Positions 1 through 7,812 of a stretch of 64,000 nucleotides of DNA are shown here, piece after piece; the stretch's first letter is position 1, and each line of letters begins with the position of its first letter. Below the pieces are notes generated by a model. The model worked only from the letters and a program-made list of their open reading frames with translations, searched no databases and had not been told where the DNA came from. The DNA is from an uncultured Clostridia bacterium. GTDB taxonomy: Bacteria > Bacillota > Clostridia > CAKSNL01 > HGM11501. Location: NCBI GenBank assembly GCA_934476235.1, contig CAKSNL010000002.1, positions 1 through 64,000 of the forward strand, written 5' to 3'. The translations under genes and the position numbers were made by a program.

Positions 1-62
1 TGCTTCATTCCGGTTATTCTGCAAAAGAAAAACCGTCATATCCGCCGTCATTCCTCCTCTTC

Positions 63-139
63 GCAAAAAGGCACGCTTGGCTCGCCTGTTCGCTTGCAAG
101 CGCGCTCACGTCAGCTCGCTGCCGCTACCACCTTTTTGC
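63..139. repeat. Imperfect stem-loop in a non-coding stretch
   Basis: GCAAAAAGG at 63-71 is the reverse complement of CCTTTTTGC at 131-139, so about 77 bases could fold as a long hairpin. The loop is rich in CGCTC/GCTCGC words like those next to the other dispersed repeats here. No gene with a plausible start and Shine-Dalgarno site is seen between 1 and 790. The stretch 140-246 shows nothing I recognise. Confidence 0.4.
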
Positions 140-252
140 GGTTTAGAAACGAAAAAAATATTCGGAAGAAGCCGGGAGCAATGCGAGCGGGGTGAGCAGA
201 GCGACCAACGGTTTCTGAGCGGTCGTTGGTTCAAAATGTGATATATACGTGA

Positions 253-389
253 GTGCACTGAAAAATCCCTCAGTCAAAACCTGCGGTTTCGACAGCTCCC
301 TTTAGCAAGGGAGCCTTTAAAAGCCCTCCTTGCTAAAGGAGGGTGGTTTTTATGCAATAAAAACCGGGAGGATTTTTCGGGAGGGTCAC
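253..389. repeat. MITE-like non-coding element with nested hairpins (copy A)
   Basis: The ends carry inverted GAAAAATCC-type words (GAAAAATCCC on the left, GGATTTTTC on the right). Inside are three hairpins: CTCCCTT/AAGGGAG, CCCTCCTT/AAGGAGGG and GGTTTTTAT/ATAAAAACC. The roughly 65-base core at 301-365 recurs almost unchanged at 55259-55323, which shows a dispersed family. No transposase gene is present, so mobility would have to be supplied in trans. That mobility is inference. Confidence 0.7.
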
Positions 390-391
390 AT

Positions 392-667
392 GGCACAAAC
401 GGCGGGCAATTCATGAATTGCCCCTACGGGCGTACGAGCAAAAGTGGGTGTAAAATCTGTAGGGGGTCGGCATCCTTGACGACCCGATAAGGTACACGTA
501 AAACGAGTGGGATGTCGAGGACGCCATCCCCTACGGTGCATTAGCGTAATGGGTGTAAATGTAGGGCTCTTGTCCACATCGACCCGCAAAATATGCGGCA
601 CAAACGGCGGTCGATTCGTGAATCGACCCTACGGACGCATGAACGAAAGCGGATGCAAAATCCGTAG
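392..667. repeat. Dispersed CTACGG hairpin repeats (two long copies plus an inverted pair)
   Basis: A unit of about 73 bases occurs at 392-464 and again at 598-667. Each begins with CACAAACGGC, continues with a perfect hairpin followed by CTACGG, and ends in AAAATC-GTAGG. The hairpin arms are GGGCAATTC/GAATTGCCC at 404-423 and GGTCGATTC/GAATCGACC at 609-628. They differ by paired substitutions that keep the stem. Between them an inverted pair of GTAGGGG..GGC.TCCT.GAC units lies at about 459-535. A third hairpin is at 55096-55121. The stretch 668-790 shows nothing further. Confidence 0.75.
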
Positions 668-790
668 GTAAGCATAAGCTTTTTGAAAGGAGCGGATGAG
701 CATGCTATTATGACGGGGCTGAGTGGGTGAATTTATATAAAAATTCAGCAGAGCACAAGGCAGGATGCATTGACGGACGCGGAAAATACC

Positions 791-1579
791 TTACTTTGTA
801 AATGACTTTGAACTGTTTCTGTATTCGGTGGGAGTAAGTCCGGTTTCTTTTTTGAATAATCTGCAAAAATAACACAGATTATTAAAGCCCGAAAAATCTG
901 CGACATCGTTTAGCTTATATTCAGTTTGAAGTAAAAATTCCTTTGCATGCTGTAATCTCAACTGATTTATGTAACGCACGGGCGAAATACCGTATTGATT
1001 TAAGAAAATACGGCGAAAATAGCTCTCCTTGATGCCGCACAGTGATGACAAAAATTCAATAGCTATATCTGATTCGGTGTAATTGTTGTGGATGTATTCC
1101 ACTGCCGGGAGTATCATAGCTTCCTTGCTTGCGGGCTGATAGCTTAAGCTTCTTTCATATACCGTTTCATAAATTATTGAGTACAGGTTTGACATGCATT
1201 TTAGCTTATATCCGGCTTGCTTACTTCTGAACGCTTTTTCGGCAGAGACAAATAATTCATATAGCTTAGCGGCATTTTTTACATGATGGACAAAGGGCGT
1301 GCCGGCTATTTCCCGTTCAAGCAGAAAATTTATTGCATAGCAATCGCCCAACGTAATATTTTCCACGACATAGTTTGAATTTTTCGGGAGAAATATTATG
1401 TCGTTTTTTCCTACCGTCAGGGCGGTATCATTATCAAAAATATATTTTTTTTCACCGTCAACGTTGAAGGCTAATCCGTACGACGGTCTTTTATTGTGAA
1501 CTGTCTCGCCGCTTCCCGCAGGTACTTTACAGGCAAGCGTGATTTGAGCAATCACATAATCAGAATCAAGAAAATTCAT
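791..1579 (-). CDS. AraC-family transcriptional regulator
   Basis: A 262-residue protein. Residues 1-130 or so form a cupin-like sensor of the AraC type (stretches such as GKNDIIFLPKNSNYVVEN). Residues 165-255 contain the paired helix-turn-helix region, with FLSSLCGIKESYFRRIF and the diagnostic DVADFSGFNNLCYFCRLFKK followed by G.TP.EYR. The gene diverges from the glycyl-radical enzyme gene at 1703, with about 120 bases between them, so it probably controls that operon in response to a small molecule. The effector is unknown. Confidence 0.9.
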   Translation of the reverse strand: MNFLDSDYVIAQITLACKVPAGSGETVHNKRPSYGLAFNVDGEKKYIFDNDTALTVGKNDIIFLPKNSNYVVENITLGDCYAINFLLEREIAGTPFVHHVKNAAKLYELFVSAEKAFRSKQAGYKLKCMSNLYSIIYETVYERSLSYQPASKEAMILPAVEYIHNNYTESDIAIEFLSSLCGIKESYFRRIFLNQYGISPVRYINQLRLQHAKEFLLQTEYKLNDVADFSGFNNLCYFCRLFKKETGLTPTEYRNSSKSFTK

Positions 1580-1641
1580 AAAATCACCGGATACAGTATA
1601 ATATACTGTACCGAAAAAGTCAATAAAAATCGAATTGTTTA

Positions 1642-1669
1642 TTGATATATTTGCCTTTTTCAGTATTAT
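1642..1669 (+). promoter_or_regulatory. Promoter of the glycyl-radical operon
   Basis: TTGATA at 1642-1647 and TATTAT at 1664-1669 are 16 bases apart. Transcription would begin near 1676. This argues that translation starts at the ATG at 1703 (GAAAGG at 1685-1690) rather than at an upstream ATG at 1676. Confidence 0.5.
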
Positions 1670-1702
1670 TATGATATGTTATGTGAAAGGGCTTGTGTTG
1701 AA

Positions 1703-3788
1703 ATGTTTAATGATGACCGGGAATTTATTGAAAATAAATATCATATCGCAGATGAGAAATTTGATCCGTACAACAGGATGGCATATCACGGATATGCATT
1801 TGATAAAGCGACGGGGCTTGATGATGGCGAAATTTCAGACGGCTTAAGTGTTTTATATAACGAAATAAAGGACCTTTCGCATCCTGTCGCAAAGGCAAGA
1901 GCGGTCAAATATGTTCTTGACAACACCCGGATCGATGTGAACGGGCACGATTATTTCATTGGGTTTTGGAGTGTCAACAATCTTATAGGGAATATCACCC
2001 GAAAAAAATGGTATTCGGAAGTTTTTGATGTGAAATTACCGGAGATAAGCCGCAAAATGAAGGATATGAATACGTCCGGGGCGGTTAGTATATGGCCTGA
2101 TTTTGATCACGTTGTTCCCGATTGGGATTCGATTTTGAATTTGGGCTTTCCGGGGCTTGTAAAAAGGGCTGAGCTTTACAGAGAAAAGCACAAAAGAGAA
2201 AATTCACTTACGCCTGAAAAAGAAGCCTTTTTTGCCGGAATCATAATTGAATACGGCGCGGTTATAGACATTATTGACAGGCTGTATCGGTATTCCCTGA
2301 CGAAGTCCGGCGAAAAATCCGAAAGGATAACAAGCTGCCTTAAAAGTATTCGTGACGGTGCGCCCCAAAATATATATGAGGCGATGCAGGTAATATACAT
2401 ATATTTCATGGTCTCGGAATGTTTTGACTCATACCAGGTCCGCTCACTGGGAAACGGGCTTGACAAAACCCTTTACAGGTTTTATGAAAATGATTTAAAA
2501 AGCTGTACATTTACAAAAGAGGAAATAAAGGAATTTTTTAAATATTTTCTTTTCCAGTGGCAAGCCATCGGGAACTACTGGGGGCAGCCCTTTTATATGG
2601 GCGGAACAAACAGTGACGGAAGCACAAAATATAATGAACTGTCAGAGCTCATACTTGATGTTTACGACGAAATGGATATCTATAACCCCAAAATCCAGCT
2701 GAAGGTCAATTTAAATACTCCGGATAAGATTTTATTCAAAGCCTTTGACATGATCCGAAGGGGACACAGCAGCATAGTATTTTGCTACGAGCCGGGAATG
2801 ATGAAGGCGGTCATGAGCTATGGCGCGACATATGACGAGGCGCTTGATATGGACATACGCGGCTGCTATGAAACGGGCGTTCGCGCGAACGAGGTTTCCT
2901 CGGCAACCGGATATGTCAATGCAGTCAAGGCGGTTCTATATGTGTTTTCAAACGGCTATGATGAAAAAATCGGAAAACAGCTCGGATTAAAAACGGGTAA
3001 GCTATCCGATTTTGAGACGTTTGACGATTTTTATTTTGCCGTTTTAAGGCAGTGGGCAAATTTGATTGAAATGACGATTGAATCATCGTATTCTTACGAA
3101 AAATATATGAGTTATATAAATCCGTCAAATATGTATTCCGCAACAATTGAAGGAGCATTAAAAAAGGTTGTTGACGCTTATCAGTGCGGAGTAAAGTTCA
3201 ATAATTCATCTATCTTAAATTGCGGATTTGCAAGCCTTGTGGATTCCGTGATGGCGGTTAAGGAGTTTGTTTACGACAAAAAAACAGTCACGCTTTACGA
3301 AATGAAGAAAGCGCTTGACAATAATTGGACAGGATTTGAGGCTTTGCATACCGAAATCCTTAAAAGTCCGCATAAGTACGGGAACAATGATTTGGAAACG
3401 GATATTTATACCGAGGCAATGTCTTTTTACTACACGTCAAAAGTAAATGGCAGACCGAATGCAAGAGGAGGCGTTTACAAAGCGATTCTTCATTCGGCAA
3501 TGCAGTTTGTGTGGCAGGGAAAGGCGACAGGAGCAACTCCCGTCGGTCGCCGCGGGAGATGCGGAATTGAAGGTTATGAAGGATATCCTTAATGTGTACA
3601 TTAAAAGTGACGGGCAGAGTATTCAGTTTAATGTTTTTAATACCGAAGCATTGAAGGAAGCACAAAAAAATCCCGGAAGGTATAAAAATTTACAGGTCCG
3701 TGTTTACGGGTGGAACGTTCTTTGGAATAATTTGAGCAGAAAAGAGCAGGACGCTTACATAAAGCGCTCGGAGAATATAAGATTATGA
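1703..3788 (+). pseudogene. Glycyl-radical enzyme (pyruvate formate-lyase-like), frameshifted near its C-terminus
   Basis: The first reading frame (1703-3592) carries the PFL-like barrel with the catalytic C-x-E motif (GCYE, Cys codon at 2864-2866). It reaches the conserved ATP.GRR loop and then runs off frame. The next frame carries the glycyl-radical end: QFNVFN, AQKNPGRYKNLQVRVYGWN (Gly codon 3708-3710) and the final helices, ending at 3788. The switch falls at 3549-3556, in a CG-rich run where loss of one CG dinucleotide would explain it. About 50 residues usually found between these two regions are also missing. Substrate class cannot be told. The activase overlaps the last codon, so the operon layout survives. 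Either recent decay or an assembly error. Confidence 0.75.
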
Positions 3789-4666
3789 AAGCGAATATAA
3801 CGGGTATTAAAAGATTTGCCGTTCACGACGGCGACGGGATAAGAACAACGGTGTTTTTTAAGGGCTGCCCTTTAAAATGCGTGTGGTGCCACAACCCGGA
3901 AACCGTTTCGGGTGAAAGACAGATAGCGTTTTTTGCCCATAAATGCTCAGGCTGCGGAAATTGCAGCGCCCTTTGTGCGTGCAACATAACAGATAACGGC
4001 GTTCATGCCTTTGAGCGCGAAAAATGCAATTTGTGCGGAAGGTGTGAAAATGCCTGCCCGAACGATGCGTTTGAGATTTACGGAAAAGAGATGACCTCGG
4101 ACGAAATTTTAGAAATCGCTCTTTCGGACAAAAGCTTTTATGACGAAAGCGGAGGCGGAGTGACGCTCTCGGGCGGAGAGTGCCTTTTGCAAGCCGATTT
4201 TTGTGCGGAGCTTTTAAAAAGGCTGAAAGGAAGCGGAATAAATACTGCCGTTGACACCTGCGGATTTGTAAAAAGAGCGGCGCTTAATAAGATTATGAAA
4301 TATACAGATACATTCTTATATGATATCAAAGCAATTGATGAAAAGGTGCATATAAAATGCACCGGGCAGGGGAATTCGCCGATACTTGACAATCTCCGTT
4401 ATCTTTCTGATAATAACTGTAAAATTGAGATAAGATATCCTCTTGTCATGGGTTATAATGATTCAGAGAGTGAAAAAATAGGAGCGTTTTTACGGAATTT
4501 AAATGGGATAACCAAGGTGAAGGTCCTTCAATATCATGACCTTGCGGCATCAAGGTATGCGGCGTTGGGTATGTTAAATACGCTTCCGATGGTGAAAACC
4601 ACCGGTGAAGATGTTCAAAACGCGATTGAGATTTTAAGAAAGTATGACCTGAACGCGGGCAAATGA
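3785..4666 (+). CDS. Glycyl-radical enzyme activating enzyme (radical SAM, two extra 4Fe-4S sites)
   Basis: A 293-residue radical SAM protein that would place the glycyl radical on the enzyme encoded just upstream, using S-adenosylmethionine. The SAM-cluster cysteines are C28, C32 and C35 in GCPLKCVWC. A ferredoxin-like insert follows with C54/C57/C60/C64 and C81/C84/C87/C91. This insert is typical of activases for non-PFL glycyl-radical enzymes and absent from the pflA product at 46567. The GGGVTLSGGE motif binds SAM. Its ATG overlaps the stop of the preceding frame by four bases, indicating translational coupling. The gene appears intact although its partner does not. Confidence 0.9.
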   Translation: MKANITGIKRFAVHDGDGIRTTVFFKGCPLKCVWCHNPETVSGERQIAFFAHKCSGCGNCSALCACNITDNGVHAFEREKCNLCGRCENACPNDAFEIYGKEMTSDEILEIALSDKSFYDESGGGVTLSGGECLLQADFCAELLKRLKGSGINTAVDTCGFVKRAALNKIMKYTDTFLYDIKAIDEKVHIKCTGQGNSPILDNLRYLSDNNCKIEIRYPLVMGYNDSESEKIGAFLRNLNGITKVKVLQYHDLAASRYAALGMLNTLPMVKTTGEDVQNAIEILRKYDLNAGK

Positions 4667-4672
4667 CAGTCA

Positions 4673-4702
4673 TTGACATGACGCACGGTTTTATGATACA
4701 AT
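4673..4702 (+). promoter_or_regulatory. Promoter of the WYL regulator
   Basis: TTGACA at 4673-4678 and TACAAT at 4697-4702 have an 18-base spacer. The site starts just after the activase stop codon. It suggests that the WYL gene has its own transcript. Confidence 0.7.
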
Positions 4703-4783
4703 ATTTATGAGACTCTTTTGGTACAAAAGCGGTGTATCGCCGCGGATGAGCATTTAAATGAGCACTTAAAAGGAGACGGGATT

Positions 4784-5767
4784 ATGGAGAGGTTTGAACC
4801 GAAAAAACTTGCGCTTTTAAGAATATTGCAGATACTTAAGGATTACAGCGACCCCGATCATCCCCTGACTCAGGAGGATATCGCAGTGAAGCTGGAAAAC
4901 GAATACGGCATTGCGATTGAAAGAAAAGCAATAGGCAGAAATCTTTCACTTTTAAAAGAAGCCGGGATAGATATCGAGTCAAGCCGGGCGGGAAGCTATC
5001 TTGAATGCCGCGACTTTGAAGATTCGGAGCTGCATATGCTGATTGACGGGGTCTTAAGCAGCAGATACATTACGGCAAAGCACTCCGAGGAAATAATTGA
5101 CAGGCTCTGCGGTCTTTCAAATAAATACTTTCGCTCGCACGTTAAGCATATCCGTTCGGTGAACGACTGGAACAAGACGGATAATCAGGCTCTGTTTTAT
5201 AATATTGAGCTTATCGACACCGCCATTGAGGAAGGAAAGCAGATTCACTACGACTATAACAAGTACGGAATCGACAAAAAGCTCCACAAATCTTCCCATC
5301 AATACGCGAGCCCGTACCTCATGGTTCTGCACAACCAGCGTTATTACCTTATGGCTTACAGTGAGTTCTGGGGCAACATGGTGTTCCACCGTCTTGACCG
5401 TATCACGAATATGAGCATCACAGACAAAAGGTCGACTCCGATCAAAAATGTAAAGGGCTATGAAAACGGCATTGATTATAGGGAGCTTGCCGTAAATATG
5501 CCGTATATGTATACGGACAGTCAGGAGCGAATCAATTTTCTTGCGGATACGGCTATCATCGACCAGATTGTTGACTGGTTCGGCACGGACATACGCATCA
5601 CGCAAAGCGAGGACGAAAAAAGGGTCAGCGTCAGCATAAAAGCAAGCCTCAACGCTATGGAACACTGGGCTATGCAGTATATCAACCATGTGGAGATAAT
5701 TTCGCCCGAATCGCTGAGAGCGCGGATAAAAGAGGCGCTTAAAAACGGGCTTGAAAAATATAATTAA
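4784..5767 (+). CDS. WYL-domain transcriptional regulator
   Basis: 327 residues from the ATG at 4784, chosen because AGGAGA at 4771-4776 precedes it by seven bases. A longer in-frame reading from a TTG at 4718 lacks such a site. The N-terminal 75 residues are a winged helix (PLTQEDIAVKLENEYGI, RKAIGRNLSLLKEAGI). The middle carries the WYL-type sensor (QIHYDYNKYG, SPYLMVLHNQRYYLMAY, HRLDRI), followed by a C-terminal WCX-like extension. WYL proteins bind nucleic-acid or nucleotide ligands and often control stress or defence genes. No target is obvious here. Confidence 0.85.
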   Translation: MERFEPKKLALLRILQILKDYSDPDHPLTQEDIAVKLENEYGIAIERKAIGRNLSLLKEAGIDIESSRAGSYLECRDFEDSELHMLIDGVLSSRYITAKHSEEIIDRLCGLSNKYFRSHVKHIRSVNDWNKTDNQALFYNIELIDTAIEEGKQIHYDYNKYGIDKKLHKSSHQYASPYLMVLHNQRYYLMAYSEFWGNMVFHRLDRITNMSITDKRSTPIKNVKGYENGIDYRELAVNMPYMYTDSQERINFLADTAIIDQIVDWFGTDIRITQSEDEKRVSVSIKASLNAMEHWAMQYINHVEIISPESLRARIKEALKNGLEKYN

Positions 5768-5840
5768 AAAGAACGCTTTTAGCCGCCCCGTAATAAAACA
5801 GTAACGTCCTAAAAGCATCTTTTTCGCGAATTGCTGTGTT

Positions 5841-5878
5841 AAAAAAGCTCAAAATCCGTCAGGATTCTTCGCTTTTTT
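5841..5878 (+). terminator. Terminator after the WYL regulator
   Basis: AAAAAAGC at 5841-5848 pairs with GCTTTTTT at 5871-5878. An inner stem AATCC/GGATT surrounds the GTCA loop. The T-rich right arm fits a rho-independent terminator. Confidence 0.55.
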
Positions 5879-5926
5879 GCCTTGCACTTCATCGAAAAAT
5901 CTTGCTTTTATGGTGCCGAGGGGCAG

Positions 5927-6035
5927 TTTTACGCATTACTTTGCTCTTTTGAATATAAAAAGTACTGTAACCTAAGGTTACAGTACTTTTTTCGTAAAAC
6001 CATTACTTTCTTATCGCGGACCGGCTTTTGGCGTT
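5927..6035. repeat. Dispersed GTACTGTAACC stem-loop element (copy 1)
   Basis: The hairpin at 5957-5992 has arms AAAAAGTACTGTAACC and GGTTACAGTACTTTTT around a very short loop. It is followed by CGTAAAACCATTACTTTCTT and ATCGCGGACCGGCTTTT. Related sequence upstream (TTTTACGCATTACTTT) is also conserved in copy 2 at 13912-14015. Copy 3 at 24546-24614 keeps only the hairpin and right flank. No coding gene is supported between 5768 and 6103. Confidence 0.8.
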
Positions 6036-6103
6036 CTTTTTTTATGTTCCGAATTCGGTACATGCATGCCCTTACAATATGATTTAAGGGGGCGTGACGG
6101 GAC

Positions 6104-6829
6104 ATGGCAAAGAAAAGAAAATCCGAAGAATCCGGACAGGTCAGTCTTTTTGATATATTAAAGATTGCCGGAGATATTGAAGGGAAGTATTCCGTTAAAG
6201 AAATCCAAGGGGCTATAAAAGAGCTCCTTAAGGCAAAGCACTTTGCAAAGAAGCGCGAGGAGGCTGAGCACCGTCTTAAGGAGCGCGAGGAAGAAGAGCG
6301 AAAAGCCCGGGAGGATAAAGAAAGAAAAGAGGCGCATGTCAAAAAGGTCACCTGCATGGACCTTCCTCTTGATCGAAATAATGTTTTTAATTCCGACGTA
6401 CGGGCAAAGGGCGTTCACACGGAAAGCATCCCGGACGCACTTGTTATGAGCCTCAACACATTGGGGCGGGTCGATATAGAATATATCTCGTCCGTCACGG
6501 GGGAGGATTACAAAACGGTTATCCGTGCTCTTAAAGGGTCAATCTATCAGAATCCCCAAACATGGGGCGAATGCTTTTACAAGGGCTGGGAAACGTCGGA
6601 CGAGTACCTTTCCGGGAACCTTATGCGCAAATGGAAAGCGGCGAAAGAGGCAAACGAAGAATATAACGGTTACTTTGACGAAAACATTAAGGCAATCGAA
6701 AGGGTTCTTCCTCCGGCGGTGGCTGCCGAGGATATTTACATCACTCTCGGCTCGCCGTGGGTTCCGCCCGACGTAATTGACGATTTTATTCTTCATTTAT
6801 TCGGCATAGGCAATGAAAATGAAACTTGA
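6104..6829 (+). CDS. Fragment of a large mobile-element helicase/methylase-type protein
   Basis: 241 residues. It begins with a charged N-terminus containing SLFDIL, then a coiled coil rich in K/E/R at about residues 45-85. The C-terminal half (VDIEYISSVTG, IYQNPQTWGECFYKGWETSD, YLSGNLMRKWKAA, LGSPWVPPDVIDDF) resembles an internal segment of the very large SNF2-type helicase or Eco57I-type methylase proteins of integrative elements in Clostridia. Here the protein stops right after this segment and no helicase motifs follow. I read it as a truncated remnant, though a stand-alone small protein cannot be excluded. The family match is from memory of the motif pattern. Confidence 0.55.
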   Translation: MAKKRKSEESGQVSLFDILKIAGDIEGKYSVKEIQGAIKELLKAKHFAKKREEAEHRLKEREEEERKAREDKERKEAHVKKVTCMDLPLDRNNVFNSDVRAKGVHTESIPDALVMSLNTLGRVDIEYISSVTGEDYKTVIRALKGSIYQNPQTWGECFYKGWETSDEYLSGNLMRKWKAAKEANEEYNGYFDENIKAIERVLPPAVAAEDIYITLGSPWVPPDVIDDFILHLFGIGNENET

Positions 6830-7003
6830 AGCCGATAAAGAAATACTGAAGGTGTTAAAAAAAGGTAGGAGAAACATGTATGTACATCATAAGCAGACTG
6901 AGAAAGTTTAAGATTTACCGCCGGACGGTTTTGGCAGCCGGCTGATACGGAGCCGGCTTGCACAGTATCAGCTGGGGCATGTCCGATTATGTCCGGATGG
7001 TAT

Positions 7004-7032
7004 TTGACTGATGCTAAGGCGTTTGGTATAAT
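7004..7032 (+). promoter_or_regulatory. Strong promoter of the AT-rich unknown gene
   Basis: TTGACT at 7004-7009 and a perfect TATAAT at 7027-7032 have a 17-base spacer. AAAGGAGAG at 7046-7054 precedes the ATG at 7062. A small perfect hairpin, GCCGGCT/AGCCGGC at 6937-6957, lies upstream. Confidence 0.8.
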
Positions 7033-7061
7033 GAGGTAAAAAACAAAAGGAGAGATTTTAA

Positions 7062-7811
7062 ATGAAAGAGCTTAAAAATTTAGTCGATGGTCTTAGAGCG
7101 GAAACGAATAAGGAACAGATTATTAAAAAGTTACAGGAAATCGGTGCAAAGCTTATAAGGGAGTACGAAATAAAGGTTGGAAAACTTATAATTAAGCCGC
7201 TTTTGGTTGAAGCGTATTATTATAATGAAAAAAAGTTTCCGGACTGTAATACGCATATGAATTCAATCCAGAAAGAGTTTAATGAATTATACCGCCATTC
7301 TGTTAAAGCAGACTTGAAGAGTGATGGAAGAGTAGGTGGGGTCGATATATGCTTAGCTCTAAACAATGATAAGGATGAAACGTATTATCTTTCTTATCTG
7401 ATAAAAAATTCATTAGTGGATGGTGCTTTTTGCAAACAGGTAGAATTGAATTCTAAAATAAACAATATTTATGGTAATTCTGATTTGTACAGTAATGTCC
7501 TTCAAAAAAGCAACAAAAAATTTGACAAACCTTGTATTTACCTTAAACGAAAGGGATTAACAAGGGAATGTTTTAGGGAGAATAAGCTCGCCGTTGTGTA
7601 TCCGTGGAATAATATCAATAATGCGTTTAGTCTGGAAAGCGAGAATAAAATAGCAAGAAAAAAACAATGGCTTATTGCATTGTCAAATATTGAACGGGGT
7701 AATGCCAGAGAAATGGCAAATCAAGAAAATGGATCTAAAATTGAGGACAATTATTGGAATTTAGCTCTCGAGGATTTTGAAAATGCAAAACTTATTGAGA
7801 AATTAAAATAA
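7062..7811 (+). CDS. Unknown protein, AT-rich gene; distant resemblance to 3-methyladenine DNA glycosylase fold
   Basis: 249 residues, no signal peptide or membrane segment, visibly richer in A+T than all neighbours. I do not recognise a named family with confidence. The central region reads LLVEAYYYNEKKFPDCNTH, then YRHS, then GGVDICLALNN and YYLSYLIKNSLVDG. This order recalls the Mpg/AAG-type DNA glycosylases, where a TEAY motif supplies the catalytic Glu and a later YV-YG-H-N segment lines the pocket. That is a weak inference. It has its own strong promoter and ends one base before the deiminase-like gene, so the two are probably cotranscribed. Composition suggests recent acquisition. Confidence 0.5.
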   Translation: MKELKNLVDGLRAETNKEQIIKKLQEIGAKLIREYEIKVGKLIIKPLLVEAYYYNEKKFPDCNTHMNSIQKEFNELYRHSVKADLKSDGRVGGVDICLALNNDKDETYYLSYLIKNSLVDGAFCKQVELNSKINNIYGNSDLYSNVLQKSNKKFDKPCIYLKRKGLTRECFRENKLAVVYPWNNINNAFSLESENKIARKKQWLIALSNIERGNAREMANQENGSKIEDNYWNLALEDFENAKLIEKLK

Positions 7812-7812
7812 C

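Noticed and set aside
3540..3600. Recoding or selenocysteine insertion in the glycyl-radical enzyme
   Set aside because: The frame changes rather than pausing at a TGA, and a segment of protein is also missing. Decay or assembly error is simpler.
5117..5818. Minus-strand reading frame of 233 codons opposite the WYL gene
   Set aside because: It is antisense to a clear regulator gene and has no family features or start signal.
6883..6945. Tiny reading frame MYIISRLRKFKIYRR after GGTAGGAGAAAC
   Set aside because: About 21 codons, overlapping a hairpin, with no conservation evidence. It may be a leftover of the damaged element.
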